64,000 bases of DNA from Delphinapterus leucas (GCF_002288925.2 NW_022098023.1:33149651-33213650); one strand, 5' to 3'; positions 23,491-35,194 are shown, numbered from the stretch's first letter. Notes: a model not told the origin generated them from the letters alone. Program-made: numbers and translations.

Positions 23491-26400
23491 CTAGGTTCCA
23501 AATATACACATTAATATACGGTATTTGTTTTTCCCTTTCTGACTTAATTCACTCTGTATGACAGTCTCTAGATTCATCCATGTCTCTGCAAATGACCCAT
23601 TTTCGTTCCTTTATATGGCTGAGTAATATTCCATCATATATATATATGTACCACATCTTCTTTATCTATTCGTCTGTTGATGGGCATTTAGGTTGCTTCC
23701 ATGACCTGGCTATTGTAAATAGTGCTGCAATGAACATTGTGGTGCATATGTCTCTTTGAACTGTGGTTTTCTCTGGGTATATGCCCAGTAGTGGAATTGC
23801 TGGGTCATATGGTAATTCTATTTTTAGTTTTTTAAGGAACCTCCATACTGTTCTCCATAGTAGCTATATCAATTTACATTCCCAACAAGAGTGCAAGAGG
23901 GTTCCCTTTTCTCCACACCCTCTCCAGCATTTGTTGTTTGTAGATTTTCTGATGATGCCCATTCTGACTGGTGTGAGGTGATACCTCATTGTAGTTTTTT
24001 TTTTTTTTTAAAGAAGATGTTGGAAGTAGGAATTTATTAATTAATTAATTTATTTTTGCTGTTTTGGGTCTTCGTTTCTGTGCGAGGGCTTTCTCTAGTT
24101 GTGGCAAGTGGGGGCCACTCCTCAACACGATGCACGGACCTCTCACTATCGCAGCCCCTCTTGTTGCAGAGCACAGGCTCCAGACGCGCAGGCTCAGTAG
24201 TTGTGGCTCACGGGCCTACTTGCTCGGCGGCATGTGGGATCCTTCCAGACCAGGGCTCGAACCCGTGTCCCCTGCATTAGCAGGCAGATTCTCAACCACT
24301 GCACCACCAGGGAAGCCCCCCTCATTGTAGTTTTGATTTGCATTTCTCTAATAATTAGTGATGTTGAGCAGCTTTTCATGTGCTTCGTGGCCATCTGTAT
24401 GTCTTCTTTGGAGAAATGTCTATTCAGATCTTCCGCCCATTTTTGGATTGGGTTGTTTGTTTTTATAATATTGAGCTGCATGAGCTGTTTATATATTTTG
24501 CAGATTAATCCTTTGTCCGTTGATTCGTTTGCAAATATTTTCTCCATTCTGAGGGTTGACTATTCTTCTTGTTTATGGTTTCCTTTGCTGTGCAAAAGCT
24601 TTAAAGTTTCATTAGGTCCCATTTGTTTATTTTTGTTTTTATTTCCATTACTCTAGGAGGTGGATCAAAAAAGATCTTGCTGTGATTTATGTCAAAGAGT
24701 GTTCTTCCTATGTTTTCCTCTAAGAGTTTTATAGTGTGTGGCCTTACATTTAGGTCTCTAATCCATTTTGAGATTATTTTTTGTGTAGTGTGTTAGGGAG
24801 TGTTCTAATTTCATTCTTTTACATGTAGCTGTCCAGTTTTCCCAGCACCACTTATTGAAGAGACTGTCTTTTCTCCTTTATATATCCTTGCCTCCTTTGT
24901 CATAGATTAGTTGACCACAGGTGTGTGGGTTTATCTCTGGGCTTTCTATCCTGTTCCATTATTCTATATTTCTGTCTTTGTGCCAGTACCATATTGTCTT
25001 GATTACTGTAGCTTTGTAGTATAGTCTGAAGTCAGGGAATCTGATTCCTCCAGCTCCATTTTTTCTCTCAAGACTGCTTTGGCTATTTGGGGTCTTTTGT
25101 GTCTCCATACAAATTTTTAGATTTTTTGTTCTAGTTCTGTAAAAAATGTCATTGGTAATTTGATAGGGATTGCATTGAATCTGTAGATTGCTTTGGGTAG
25201 TATAGTTATTTTCACAATATTGACTCTTCCAATCCAAGAACATGGTATATCTCTCCATCTGTTTGTATCATCTTTAATTTCTTTCATCAGTGTCTTATAG
25301 TTTTCTGCACACAGGTCTTTTGTCTCCCTAGGTAAGTTTATTCCTAGGTATTTTATTCTTTTTGTTGCAGTGGTAAATGGGACTGTGTCATTAATTTCTC
25401 TTTCAGATTTTTCATCATTAGTGTATAGGAATGCAAGAGATTTCTGTGCATTAATTTTGTTTCCTGCAACTTTACCAAATTCATTGATTAGCTCTAGTAG
25501 TTTTCTGGTGGCATCTTTAGGATTCCCTATGTATAGTATCATATCATCTGCAAACAGTGACAGTTTTACTTCTTCTTTTCCAATTTGTATTTCTTTTATT
25601 TCTTTTTCTTCTCTGATTGCTGTGGCTAGGACTTCCAAAACTATGTTGAATAATAGTGGTGAGAGTGGACGTCCTTGTCTTTTTCCTGATTTTAGAGGAA
25701 ATGCTTTCAGTTTTTCACCATTGAGAGTGATGTTTGCTGTAGGTTTGTCGTATATGGCCTTTAATATGTTGAGGTAATTTCCCTCTATGCCCACTTTCTG
25801 GAGAGTTTTTATCCTACATGGGTGTTGAATTTTGTCGAAAGCTTTCTCTGCATCTATTGAGATGATCATATGGTTTTTATTCTTCAATTTGTTTATATAG
25901 TGTATCACATTGATTGATTTATGTATATTGAAGAATCCTTGCATCCCTGGGATAAGTCCCACTTGATCATGGTGTATGATCCTTTTAATGTGCTGTTGGA
26001 TTCTGTTTGCTAGTATTTTGTTGAGGATCTTTGCGTCTATATTCATCAGTGATATTGGTCTGTAATTTTCTTTTTTTGTAGTATCTTTGTTTGGTTTTGG
26101 TATCAGGGTGATGGTGGCATTGTAGAATGAGTTTGGGAGTGTTCCTTCCTCTGCAATTTTTTTGAAGAGTTTGAGAAGGATGGGTGTTAGCTCTTCTCTA
26201 AATGTTTGATAGAATTCACCTATGAAGCCATCTGATCCTGGACATTTTTTGTTGGAAGATTTTTAATCACAGTTTCATTACTTGTGATTGGTCTGTTCAT
26301 ATTTTCTATTTCTTCCTGGTTCAGTCTTGGAAGGGGATGCCTTTCTAAGAATTTGTCCATTTCTTCCAGGTTGTCCATTTTTTTGGCATAGAGTTGCTTG

Positions 26401-27625
26401 TAGTATTCTCTCAGGATGCTTTGTATCTCTGTGGTGTCTGTTGTAACTTCTCCTTTTCCATTTCTAATTTTATTGATTTGAGTCTTCTCCCTCTTTTTCT
26501 TGATGAGTCTGGCTAATTGTTTATCAATTTTCTTTATCCTCCCAAAGAACCAGATTTTAGTTTTATTGACCTTTGCTATTGTTTTCTTTGTTTCTATTTC
26601 ATTTGTTTCTGCTGTGATCTTTATGATTTCTTTCCTTATACTAACTTTGGGTTTTGTTTTTTCTTCTTTCTCTAGTTCCTTTAGGTGTAAGATTAGATTG
26701 TTTATTTGAGATTTTTCTTGTTTCTTGAGGTAGGCTTGTATTACTATAAACTTCCCTCTTCCCTGCTTTTGCTGCATCCCATAGGTTTTGGATCACTGTG
26801 TTTTCATTGTCGTTTGTCTCTACGTATTTTTTGATTTCCTTTTTGATTTCTTCAGTGATGTCTTGGTTATCTAGTAACATATTGTTCAGTCTCCATGTGT
26901 TTGTGTTTTTTATGTTTGTTTTCCCTGTGATTGATTTCTAATCTCATAGTGTTGTGGTCAGAAAAGATGCTTGATATGATTTCAATTTTCTTAAATTTAC
27001 TGAGGCTTGATTTGTGACCCAAGATGTGATCTATCCTGGAGAATGTTCTGTGCACACTTGAGAAGAAAGTGTAATCTGCTGTTTTCGCATGGAATGTCCT
27101 ATAAATACCAATTAAGTCTATCTGGTCTATTGTATCACTTAAAGCTTGTGTTTCCTTATAAATTTTCTGTTTGGGTGATCTGTCCATTGATGTAAGTGAG
27201 GTGTTAAAGTCCCCCACGATTATTGTGTTACTGTCGATTTCCTCTTTTATAGCTATTAGCAGTTGTCTTATGTATTGAGGTGCTCCTATGATGCTGGCTG
27301 CATATATATTTATAATTGTTATATCTTCTTCTTGGATTGAACCCTTGAACATTATGTAGTGTCCTTCCTTGTCTCTTGTAACATTCTTTCTATTAAAGTC
27401 TATTTTATCTGATATGAGTATTGCTACTCCAGCATTCTTTTGATTTCCTTTTGCATGGAATATCTTTTTCCATCCCCTCACTTTCAGTCTGTATGTGTCC
27501 CTAGGTCTGAAGTGGGCCTCTTGTAGACAGCATATATATGGGTCCTCTTTTTTTATTCATTCAGCCAGTCTGTGTCTTTTGGTTGGAGCATTTAATCCAT
27601 TCACGTTTATGATAATTATCAACAT
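23491..27625 (-). pseudogene. L1 ORF2p (endonuclease/reverse transcriptase), broken
   Basis: ORF2p nicks target DNA and reverse-transcribes L1 RNA. From the ATG at 27625 the frame meets TGA at 27559-27557 (codon 23, where the family usually has Trp). The endonuclease segment (27481-26867) keeps INIYAAS, VGDFNTSLTSMDRS, SRIDHILGHKS and the SDHN motif. It is followed by frame changes near 26870, 26650-26780 and 26230. The reverse-transcriptase segment (26046-25117) keeps the catalytic FADD in [14 protein letters not shown]. The distal part is in further frames, and the SINE at 23999-24319 cuts it after the [11 protein letters not shown] stretch. The terminal TAG is at 23493-23491. Several stops and shifts predate or accompany the SINE, so the copy has been dead for a long time. 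Confidence 0.92.
23984..24334 (-). mobile_element. CHR-1-like SINE inside L1 ORF2, 15-bp TSD
   Basis: About 320 bp (23999-24319), flanked by CCTCATTGTAGTTTT at 23984-23998 and 24320-24334. The minus-strand head is GGGCTTCCCTGGTGGTGCAG. Compared with the 200-bp copies it has a longer tail body: GCACAGAAACGAAGACCCAA, then AATTAATTAATTAATAAATT and an A-run. It must be younger than the L1 it interrupts. Confidence 0.93.
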
Positions 27626-27701
27626 GTATGTTCCTGTTACTATTTTCTTAATTGTTTTGGGTTTGTTTTTGTAGGTCCTTTTCTTCTTTTGTGTTTCCCA
27701 C

Positions 27702-28610
27702 TTAGAGAAGTTCCTTTAGCATTTGTTGTAGAGTTGGTTTGGTGGTGCTGAATTCTCTTAGCTTTTGCTTGTCTGTAAACCTTTTGATTTCTCCATCGAA
27801 TCTGAATGCCATCCTTGCCAGGTAGAGTCATCTTGGTTGTAGGTTCTTCCCTTTCATCACTTTAAATATTTCATGCCACTCCCTTCTGGCTTGTAGAGTT
27901 TCTGCTGAGAAATCAGCTGTTAACCTTATGGGAGTTCCCTTGTATGTATGTTGTTTGTCATTTTTCCCTTGCTGCTCTCAATAATTATTTTTTGTCTTTA
28001 ACTTTTGTCAATTTGATTACTATGTGTCTTGCCATGTTTCTCCTTGGGTTATCCTGAATGGAACTCTCTGAGCTTCCTGGACTTTGGTGGCTATTTCCTT
28101 CCCCATGTTTGGGAATTTTTCGACTATAATCTCTTCAAATATTTTCTCAGGTCCTTTCTCTCTCTCTTCTCCTTCTGGGACCCCTATAATGTGAATATTG
28201 TTGCCTTTAATGTTGTCCCAGACGTCTCTTAGGCTGTCTTCATTCCTTTTCATTCATTTTTCTTTATTCTGTTCTGCAACAGTGAATTCCACCATTCTGT
28301 CTTCCAGGTCACTTATCCCTTCTTCTGCCTCAGTTTTTCTGCTATTGATTCCTTCTAGTGTAGTTTTCATTTCAGTTATTGTACTGTTCATCTCTGTTTA
28401 TTTGTTCTTTAATTCTTCTAGGTCTTTGTTAAACATTTCTTGCATCTTCTCGATCTTTACCTCCATTCTTTTTCCGAGGTCCTGGATCATCTTCACTATC
28501 ATTATTCTGAATTCTTTTTCTGAAAGGTTTCCTATCTCCACTTCATTTAGTTGTTTTTCTGCGGTTTTATCTTGTTCCTTCATCTGGTACATAACCTTCT
28601 GCTTTTTCGT
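27702..28610 (-). pseudogene. L1 ORF1p (RNA-binding chaperone), degraded
   Basis: ORF1p is the trimeric nucleic-acid chaperone that coats L1 RNA. The N-terminal frame shows a coiled-coil-like acidic/basic stretch (EVEIGNLSEKEFRIMIVKMI, then LGKRMEVKIEKMQEMF) at 28592-28398. The RNA-recognition segment is visible at 28253-28020 (IIGVPEGEEREKGPEKIFEE). The C-terminal part near 27840-27704 is in yet another frame, ending at a TAA at 27702-27704. The frame therefore breaks at least twice. The codon at the likely start position (28610-28608) is ACG rather than ATG; this rests on my recollection of the family, and the next in-frame ATG is at 28592. Confidence 0.85.
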
Positions 28611-28738
28611 CTTGTCTATCTTTCTGTGAATGTGGATTTTGTTCCACAGGCTGCAGGATTGTAGTTCTTTTTGCTTCTGCTGTCTGCCCTCTGGTGGCTT
28701 AGGCTATCTAGGAGGCTTGTCTAGAGTCCCAATTTTTT

Positions 28739-29829
28739 AAAGTTACTTTTAGATCTTCTAAATGAAGTAGCTTCATTTTGATGTTTCTGCATTTTTATAT
28801 TAAATTTTATAACTCTATAATTAATATTTTTCCTCATTTATTCAGTCATTCAAAAACACTTCACATGTGGTTATTTCTACTAAGCATAGAGCTATATTAT
28901 GACTTTTAATGCATTACCAATTTTATTAGTAGGAAGAGTCTGATTTCCTGCTCAAAGATTAAAGCAATAATCTTTATGTCATTTATATGCAGACATTTTC
29001 AGTATTCATATAAGGAAATACAGAGCTTTCCCAAAGGCTTATAGTGGCACTTGCAAATATGACAGGAAAGAAAAAAGTGATTCAGAGGCAAGAAAGTTCA
29101 CTTTGGGAGCATCCCACTCTAAACCTGCTGTGCCAAATCTGAGAATTTCCTTACTCTCTGTGCGAATGAAAGAACTTCATCATGCTAAAACATCTTTAAG
29201 TGTGTATGAGGCTACTTCTTGCCAGTAAATCTTTTATTCAGCAAATCATCCAGTCTATAGAAATAATGCAGGTTTTTACAGCAATTACAAGTTTAAAGTT
29301 TGGCTTCACATATCTTAATGCCTTTTACTTTTTACAGTTGGAGTGCTCTAGCTTGCTGAATTTTGTTACAGATAAGTCAAGTATCATACTTGCCTAGTTT
29401 TCTAAGTTCAAAATACCTTTAACCTTTAATTTGTTTTAACCTTTTTTGTTAGCTTTTAATTCTCCTATCACTATTATATTAAACATTTTAAACTAAATTA
29501 CATCATTTAATTGTCTTCCTTTAACTATGAACATCATAGGGGTTTCTCATCACATTTTCCCATGTTCACTTTTGAGTGGCCATTAAGTTTTTTTCATTTT
29601 TTTCTATAGTGACATTTCATTAAAAGCATTTCTCAATTTTTCAGAGACCAACATGCTTGTAAAAATTGTCACAACAATTTCTTACAGTTTACTGATGCAA
29701 AAAATTGTCTAATTTTAAAACCAAATCCATGTAGAAAATGGAGTAGTAAAGAGAAATTAAAATATAATCATGGATGAGTCAAGTCAAATTCAGATCTTTA
29801 TTAAAGCATAATTTGTAGGATAACTTTAT
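28739..29829. other. No gene seen; AT-rich
   Basis: Right flank of the L1. AT-rich, no named repeat or coding signal. Confidence 0.5.
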
Positions 29830-30330
29830 TGACTTAAAAACATGCACAACATGAGACTTGTGAGTTAAGTTTTAGTGGGGGCAAAATGAGGACTTCAGGC
29901 TGGGAGACAGCATCCCAGATAGCTCTGAGAAACTGCTCCAAAGAGGCAGAGGGGAAGGTCAGTATATATGTGATTTTGGTGAAGGGGGAGTACATGCAAT
30001 CGAGCACATATTTTTTTACAGAAGGTTTCTTCTAGTCTCGTATGGGTTACTGCTAGTCACGAGGAGCAGACGTCACCATGAAGGATTTTAGTGCTTTTCT
30101 AGATATGAGGAGATATAAGAATTGGGTTCACAAAATAGGCTGTTGAAAATATCTAACTATCTGAAAACCTGTTCTGCCAGTTTTTCCCAGAACACAGAGT
30201 GCCTCATTTCTGCTCTCAACCTGAACTCCTTTTAGGGGGTGTTGAAAGTCAGCAGCTGCAGCTGCACATGATTTAATCCTTGTAGAGGTAGATGGCAAGT
30301 GCCAATGGAAAATGTCAATTCATAGTTGAC
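29830..30330 (-). repeat. Solo endogenous-retrovirus LTR, copy 1
   Basis: About 500 bp sharing most of its length with the LTR at 56096-56824. Shared blocks include GAGACAGCATCCCAGATAGC, CACGAGGAGCAGACGTCACC, AAGGATTTTAGTGCTTTTCT and AGCAGCTGCAGCTGCACATG. On the minus strand it has a TATA-like CATATATACTG (near 29960-29970). Downstream, where copy 2 has AATAAA, this copy has ACTAAA (near 29870-29875). No internal gag/pol/env sequence is next to it, so it looks like a solo LTR. Ends are approximate; no TSD found. Family not named. Confidence 0.75.
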
Positions 30331-30849
30331 GACTTCAGGGGGACTCACCTTTTATAGTAGCATCTAGGGAACAAACTATTTAATAATAATAGTTGTTCAA
30401 GTTGTCCTACATGATTAAATGTGAACAAATTGTCGTGGCAGCTTGCCCAATGTCCCTTGGGGCCAAATTTTGCCTTCTGGCTTGACCCCAAGGTTTCCAT
30501 GAACTTTAAGGAAGTTGTGAATGCACGTCAGAGGGAAAATTTTATTTTCAAGTGAAAGAAGGAGAAAATGAGAGGATTGTGGTGATTGCTGCCTTTTCAG
30601 GCAAATAAACACATACGCTGATTATCTAAAATCTAACACTGATTTGACTAAGCCTTGTCTTTCTAGGTTGCACGATTAAATAATGAGATTCAGCATAATG
30701 CTTTTTTGTTCTTATTCCGCTAAAATAAAAATGGCTAAAATTTCATACACATTCCCCATGGGTCATGATGGATTTTCTCACCAGATAAGAAAATAAGAGG
30801 TTTTATTTTCAGCATGTCAATGTTAATAAATCTAACCTTTTTTGAGTGT

Positions 30850-31080
30850 TTTCAGTATACCATTCTTCTGATTTTTTATATACAAACAATGAATTATCTC
30901 AACAGTCATTCAAAGTAGATACTGGCACTCCTGCTCTTTTATAGATGAGGAAACTAAAGCATAAAAAGACGTGACATAAATTTCCCAAGGGCACACAGTA
31001 AGTAGGCAGTGGATATAGATTTTGAGCCCAGAAAACATGAATTCAGAGATCTTTTTCTTGACCACTAAACTATCTCCCTA
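30850..31080 (-). repeat. MIR SINE
   Basis: TATAGATGAGGAAACTAAAG, TTTCCCAAGGGCACACAGTA and GTAGGCAGTGGATATAGATT, then TTGACCACTAAACTATCTCC, give a nearly full MIR in reverse. Confidence 0.8.
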
Positions 31081-31365
31081 AATCAAGACAATGTATCACT
31101 CTAAGGCTATTTTCCTGATTGTAGTATCAGCTAAAGTAGCCCAAGTACATTATTTCCCATTTCAGGTGTCTATGCCTTTAGGAATTAATTGGTCACTATA
31201 CCAAACTACTTGTAATTCCCCAGATATGTTTAATGAAGGTAATATTTTTGAAATATTTCCTAATATAATTTTCCTTTTCAGCAAACTACTTTTCCTGCAG
31301 GCTTTTTTCCCTTTACGGCAAAGGTGAAGAACGTAAAGAAAATAATAATAAAAACAATACAAAGA

Positions 31366-31425
31366 ATGCCCTGAGAGGAAGGGCATAGTGGACCTCTATT
31401 TTTTTTTAACTAGGAGGGAGGGAGG

Positions 31426-31459
<34 letters not shown>

Positions 31460-31668
31460 ATATGAACCAATTAGCCATGAATGTCTTGTTATGGGTTCCT
31501 TCACCCACTTAAGTGAAGTCTGTATGCCCTGAGAGGAAGGGCATAGTGGACCTCTATTTTTTTTAACTAGGAGGGAGGGAGGGAGAGAGAGAGAGAGAGA
31601 GAGAATATGAACCAATTAGCCATGAATGTCTTGTTATGGGTTCCTTCACCCACTTAAGTGAAGTCTGT
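31366..31668. repeat. Two-copy tandem duplication with GA microsatellite
   Basis: Copy 1 (31366-31523, 158 bp) and copy 2 (31524-31668, 145 bp) both run from ATGCCCTGAGAGGAAGGGCA to CTTAAGTGAAGTCTGT. Outside the internal T-run and GGGA/GA microsatellite they look identical by eye. The length difference comes from those simple tracts (copy 1 has an extra AAAGAGAG segment). No gene is involved. Confidence 0.95.
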
Positions 31669-33898
31669 TAAACAACAAGAATGTTTGGGGTAATTGCAGA
31701 ACTAGTTCTTCTGACCTCAAGATCGTGGAATGAGAAAACTTAAAGTAATTTGAGAGGTCCTGTACCAATATGTGAGCCTAAATCAAAAATGGTGGCAGTT
31801 CCCATGACCTCCAAAGGTCATGAAGGAGATTCAGAGGTTGTCATGAGATGCTGTAGGAGTGTCAGAGAATATCTGAGTGTGTCAGCCAAGAGGAAACCAC
31901 CATGTGGGGCAAGTGAGTCCCATAGCAAATGATCTGAGGTGGACACTCCAAAATCATTGGCCAAATGAAGACTTAGTTGAGTTTCATGGATCTCAACACA
32001 GACGGAAGAGCTGAGTTTTCCAGGAGCCATAATTACACCAGTCAATACAGAGAGAATTTCCATAATTTCTGTTGGATGACATCCACAGACCAGTCCAGAA
32101 AATGACATCTCCAGTGGAGATCAGTAAGAGTCTGTAGAGAAGGACCACATAGAAAAAGGTATTCTTTCCTTTCCACAGTAAGATGACATGAGTCTTCCCT
32201 GTGCTATCTGGAGGCCACCAGAGGAGAAGCAAAGAGAGGAGAGGAAAGGGTAAAGAAACTTTAAAATATAACAAGTTTCTCAAAAAAGACCTTGTTTATC
32301 TCAAGGCGGCTGGGTTGTGGGGGGTTCTTGTATAAACCCTCAAGTAATAGTTTCAGTTTCTTTCTATTAAACAGTGAAAATGGTAGGGGAGGGGAGAGGT
32401 GTCTAGAGCAAGAAGAAATTCATTATAGAAAATTCTGTAAGTTACATTTTATGTGTGTATTGTAGTTGTGGTGGGCAAATTCCCACCTGTTGCAGAATAA
32501 ATGTATCTCTACTCACTAGCACTCCACCAGGCATGGCCAATATAGGCAAGGTATTGGAATTTTCAAGTGTGGCGCTTTGTTAACAAGCCAACAAACCAAC
32601 CTTAATTTGCCATACTAATGATCGCATTTGATCTTTAAAAAGAACTGGGAAATTTATGTAGATTCCCAGATTTACACTATTGAAACTCCTCAGGTCAGGC
32701 AATACCACTGTACCTATTGTTCCATGAAATTAGGAATGTCTGAACAAAAAGGCCATCAAGCGTTAGAGTTTAACCATTGTACGGACGGAGGAAATGGGAA
32801 CTCAACTTGTAAGACTGACAGGGATATAATCACCTTCACTTTTCCTGGTGACTCCCATAGCAATTGCCCATCTGGCCTTGGGGGAGGTGGCCTGCTCTCT
32901 TCTTGGCTCCTCTACCCAAGCACAAAATAGACACATTCCTGAATTCCTTGCAGCATAGCTGAGACGGAGGGTAACTACTACCCCATGTCCCATATTTAGG
33001 ACTCGCTGATAGAAGATGCATAATTACATGTTGATTAATTTCCAATATTAGGAACTCTGTCTTTAAAATATAAGTTTCTTTTTCTTTCTAAGATAATACA
33101 TTTGGCAATCAAATTTTTAGTGTTTATTTAACAAACTCTTGAGTGAAGTACAATTATACCCTTTTTAGAGACTTAAAACTTGAAGTAGAGGTGGATATTT
33201 TTGGTATGTGTGTATTTGGCATTAATATAGAGCCTGAAGCGCTGTTGAAAAAAAAATTACTAAGCTTTAGCAAGCTTTACACGTGGTTTGATTGCAGTTG
33301 TACATCCAAAGAAAACAAATATAGTGCCTAATTAATTCACCTTAGAATAGCAACTATTTGTTCAAAATAACCATTTTAGTGAAAATTATAGATAATGGTT
33401 TCTAGAATTTTTAGTGTGTGGCTTTGTTATAATTTCACACTTTATAAAATGACTATTTTTAAATCTGTTTCCCTAGGTTCTGTACTATACTTGAAATTTT
33501 TCTAAAACGGTACACTTACTGTTTTATTTTGATTTTATTCTGTGATTTTACCTAATGTCCTACCTCAGAAAAAAATGACTTAGTGAAAAAATTTTTGTTT
33601 TTTAACTCATTGTTCATATGCTTTCTTTCATATATTTCTTATGGCCAGATATTTTTGGAGAAAATGTGAGATTAATTTCCCTGCACAGTTTTCCTTCTTG
33701 ACCACTTTCACGTTTAATTGTGTCCACAATTCCTTCTTAAATTAGATTTAGAACTTTAAATAAATTCTGGTAATGCGTAGTCACCTATGTTACCTTGAAT
33801 TTGTCATTCGGTCAATATATCATATATCAAATAATTAAATGTCTACCATTAGGAAATACAAAAATGTTTAAGGCACATTTCCTCCCTTAAGGGAGGGA

Positions 33899-33900
<2 letters not shown>
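31669..33900. other. No gene seen
   Basis: Moderately AT-rich. 31750-32300 and 32640-33000 are somewhat GC-richer but carry only short open frames with stops in every frame. I recognise no family. Confidence 0.45.
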
Positions 33901-33929
<29 letters not shown>

Positions 33930-33950
33930 AGCACACACACATGTATACAC
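33901..33950. repeat. (CA)n microsatellite
   Basis: AC dinucleotides with a few interruptions, followed by ATGTATACAC. Confidence 0.95.
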
Positions 33951-34719
33951 AAGAACTATCAGCACAAAGAATTATAACATGTGTCAGTTGAGTGAGAAGG
34001 TTGGATAAAATTATCTCTAAAAAATTTTAAGCTCTATAATTCTGGAATTGCATCACTGAGTTCATGAACAAGGTGTGCTCCAGCTATTCTCAGTGGAGAG
34101 TGACGCTTCTGGACAATATTCACCTAGACACCTCCCTATTCATATTAGATACTCGTGTTCTCAGGATTCGACTACAGAGGTTATTTGGGCCAATACCTCA
34201 CTGGAAGTTTTAATTCTCTATTTTATACCTGTAGTTAAGCAGAGAAAGTTGTTTAACATTCAGGTAAATACAGAACAATGCAGATGACAAATTAGGCAGA
34301 AGAGATGCTTTGAATAAATGTCACAGCGTGAATGCATGATAATGATGGTGAGGTTGTAGCCAGCAGCCAGGGATCACTAGAGTCATGGGTGAATGTCGAA
34401 AAAGCAGCAAAAATAAAACTAAATGGGAGATGGTGCCAATTTATAAGAAGCTTTGAATACAGGCTAAGGAGTTTGCATTGTATCTTATAGATTGACATCT
34501 CTGAGATTTGGGGGGACATGCATTTTGAATTGGGCAGTCTCATATTTTTAAGTATTTGTTCAAGGAAAGAAATTGAGAAAAGCATCAGATATTCTGATAA
34601 ACGGAAGTTCTGTCAGAATACCACAAGGATCAAGGGAAGAATTAGGAGTTTGCAGGCAGCCTTTGGTCTTTCAGTCTGTGTGGTTTCTAGCCAACTCCCC
34701 CAAATGAATGGAACATGCC

Positions 34720-34758
34720 AGTGAAGAGGGACATGCTGAAATCATGTCCCTCTTCACT
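34720..34758. repeat. Perfect 16-bp-stem hairpin, 7-nt loop
   Basis: AGTGAAGAGGGACATG (34720-34735) is the exact reverse complement of CATGTCCCTCTTCACT (34743-34758); the loop is CTGAAAT. Half the stem is G/C, so this is not simple AT symmetry. Confidence 0.97.
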
Positions 34759-34789
34759 TCTAATCATTCATATTCTCTTTAATCTGGGG

Positions 34790-34845
34790 CATTTGAAATG
34801 CAAGTAAGTGACTGGCATGGCAGCCCTCCCTGTGCATTTCAAATG
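34790..34845. repeat. Perfect 13-bp inverted repeat, 30-nt spacer
   Basis: CATTTGAAATGCA (34790-34802) and TGCATTTCAAATG (34833-34845). It lies only 31 bp from the 34720 hairpin. Confidence 0.95.
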
Positions 34846-35194
34846 TGTGAGTCAACAGTAGTGGAGAGGCCTGCAAAGAATGTGGTAATGTGGTTTTATA
34901 ATCCATCTGGCAAAGGTCTGTGATCCGCCTGCTGGAAAACCCACCTCTAGGCAATGTGGCACCGTTGGAGGTTTCTGAGAAAGGAATGGACATGATCAAA
35001 GTGGTTTAATCTGACTTTTAAGGATTGAAATATTAGAAATACAGAAATCAGTTGAGAAGCTATTTCAGGAGTTGAAATAAGACGTGATAAAGGTCTGGGC
35101 AAGGGAAAAAATCAGACCAGAGAGGAAGGAACCAATACAGACAACTTTACAGAGACAATTGATACGACTCGACTGATGAGAGGCATCACTGTTC

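Larger units (their letters stand above)
23059..28738 (-). mobile_element. Near-complete LINE-1 with 19-bp TSD
   Basis: A 5.6-kb minus-strand L1 bounded by TCTAGAGTCCCAATTTTTT at 23059-23077 and 28720-28738. The right copy is followed by AAAG, giving the TTTT/AA site cut by L1 endonuclease. From its 5' end (28719) it has about 110 bp of leader, a broken ORF1 (28610-27702), a short spacer, a broken ORF2 (27625-23491) and a 3' UTR ending in an A-rich block (23262-23306). About 180 bp of extra sequence and a second poly(A) (T-run 23071-23081) follow. A CHR SINE interrupts ORF2. The short leader suggests 5' truncation just upstream of ORF1. It cannot retrotranspose. Confidence 0.95.
34320..35115. 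other. Possible ancient repeat pieces around hairpins
   Basis: TTTGAATACAGGCTAAGGAG (near 34450) and GGAATGGACATGATCAAAGT (near 34985) recall two parts of an old mammalian dispersed repeat, separated here by about 470 bp that hold two perfect inverted repeats. Family not assigned. No coding signal. Confidence 0.3.

Noticed and set aside
25370..25777. 135-codon plus-strand frame
   Set aside because: Antisense of L1 ORF2 reverse-transcriptase sequence; the minus strand has the real homology.
28198..28629. 143-codon plus-strand Ser/Phe-rich frame
   Set aside because: Antisense of L1 ORF1; the minus strand explains the sequence.
31406..31615. Minus-strand 69-codon Ser/Leu/Pro frame
   Set aside because: Encoded by the GA/GGGA microsatellite inside the tandem duplication.
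31366..31668. CRISPR-like array or satellite
   Set aside because: Only two units, directly abutting, with no spacers; eukaryotic context.
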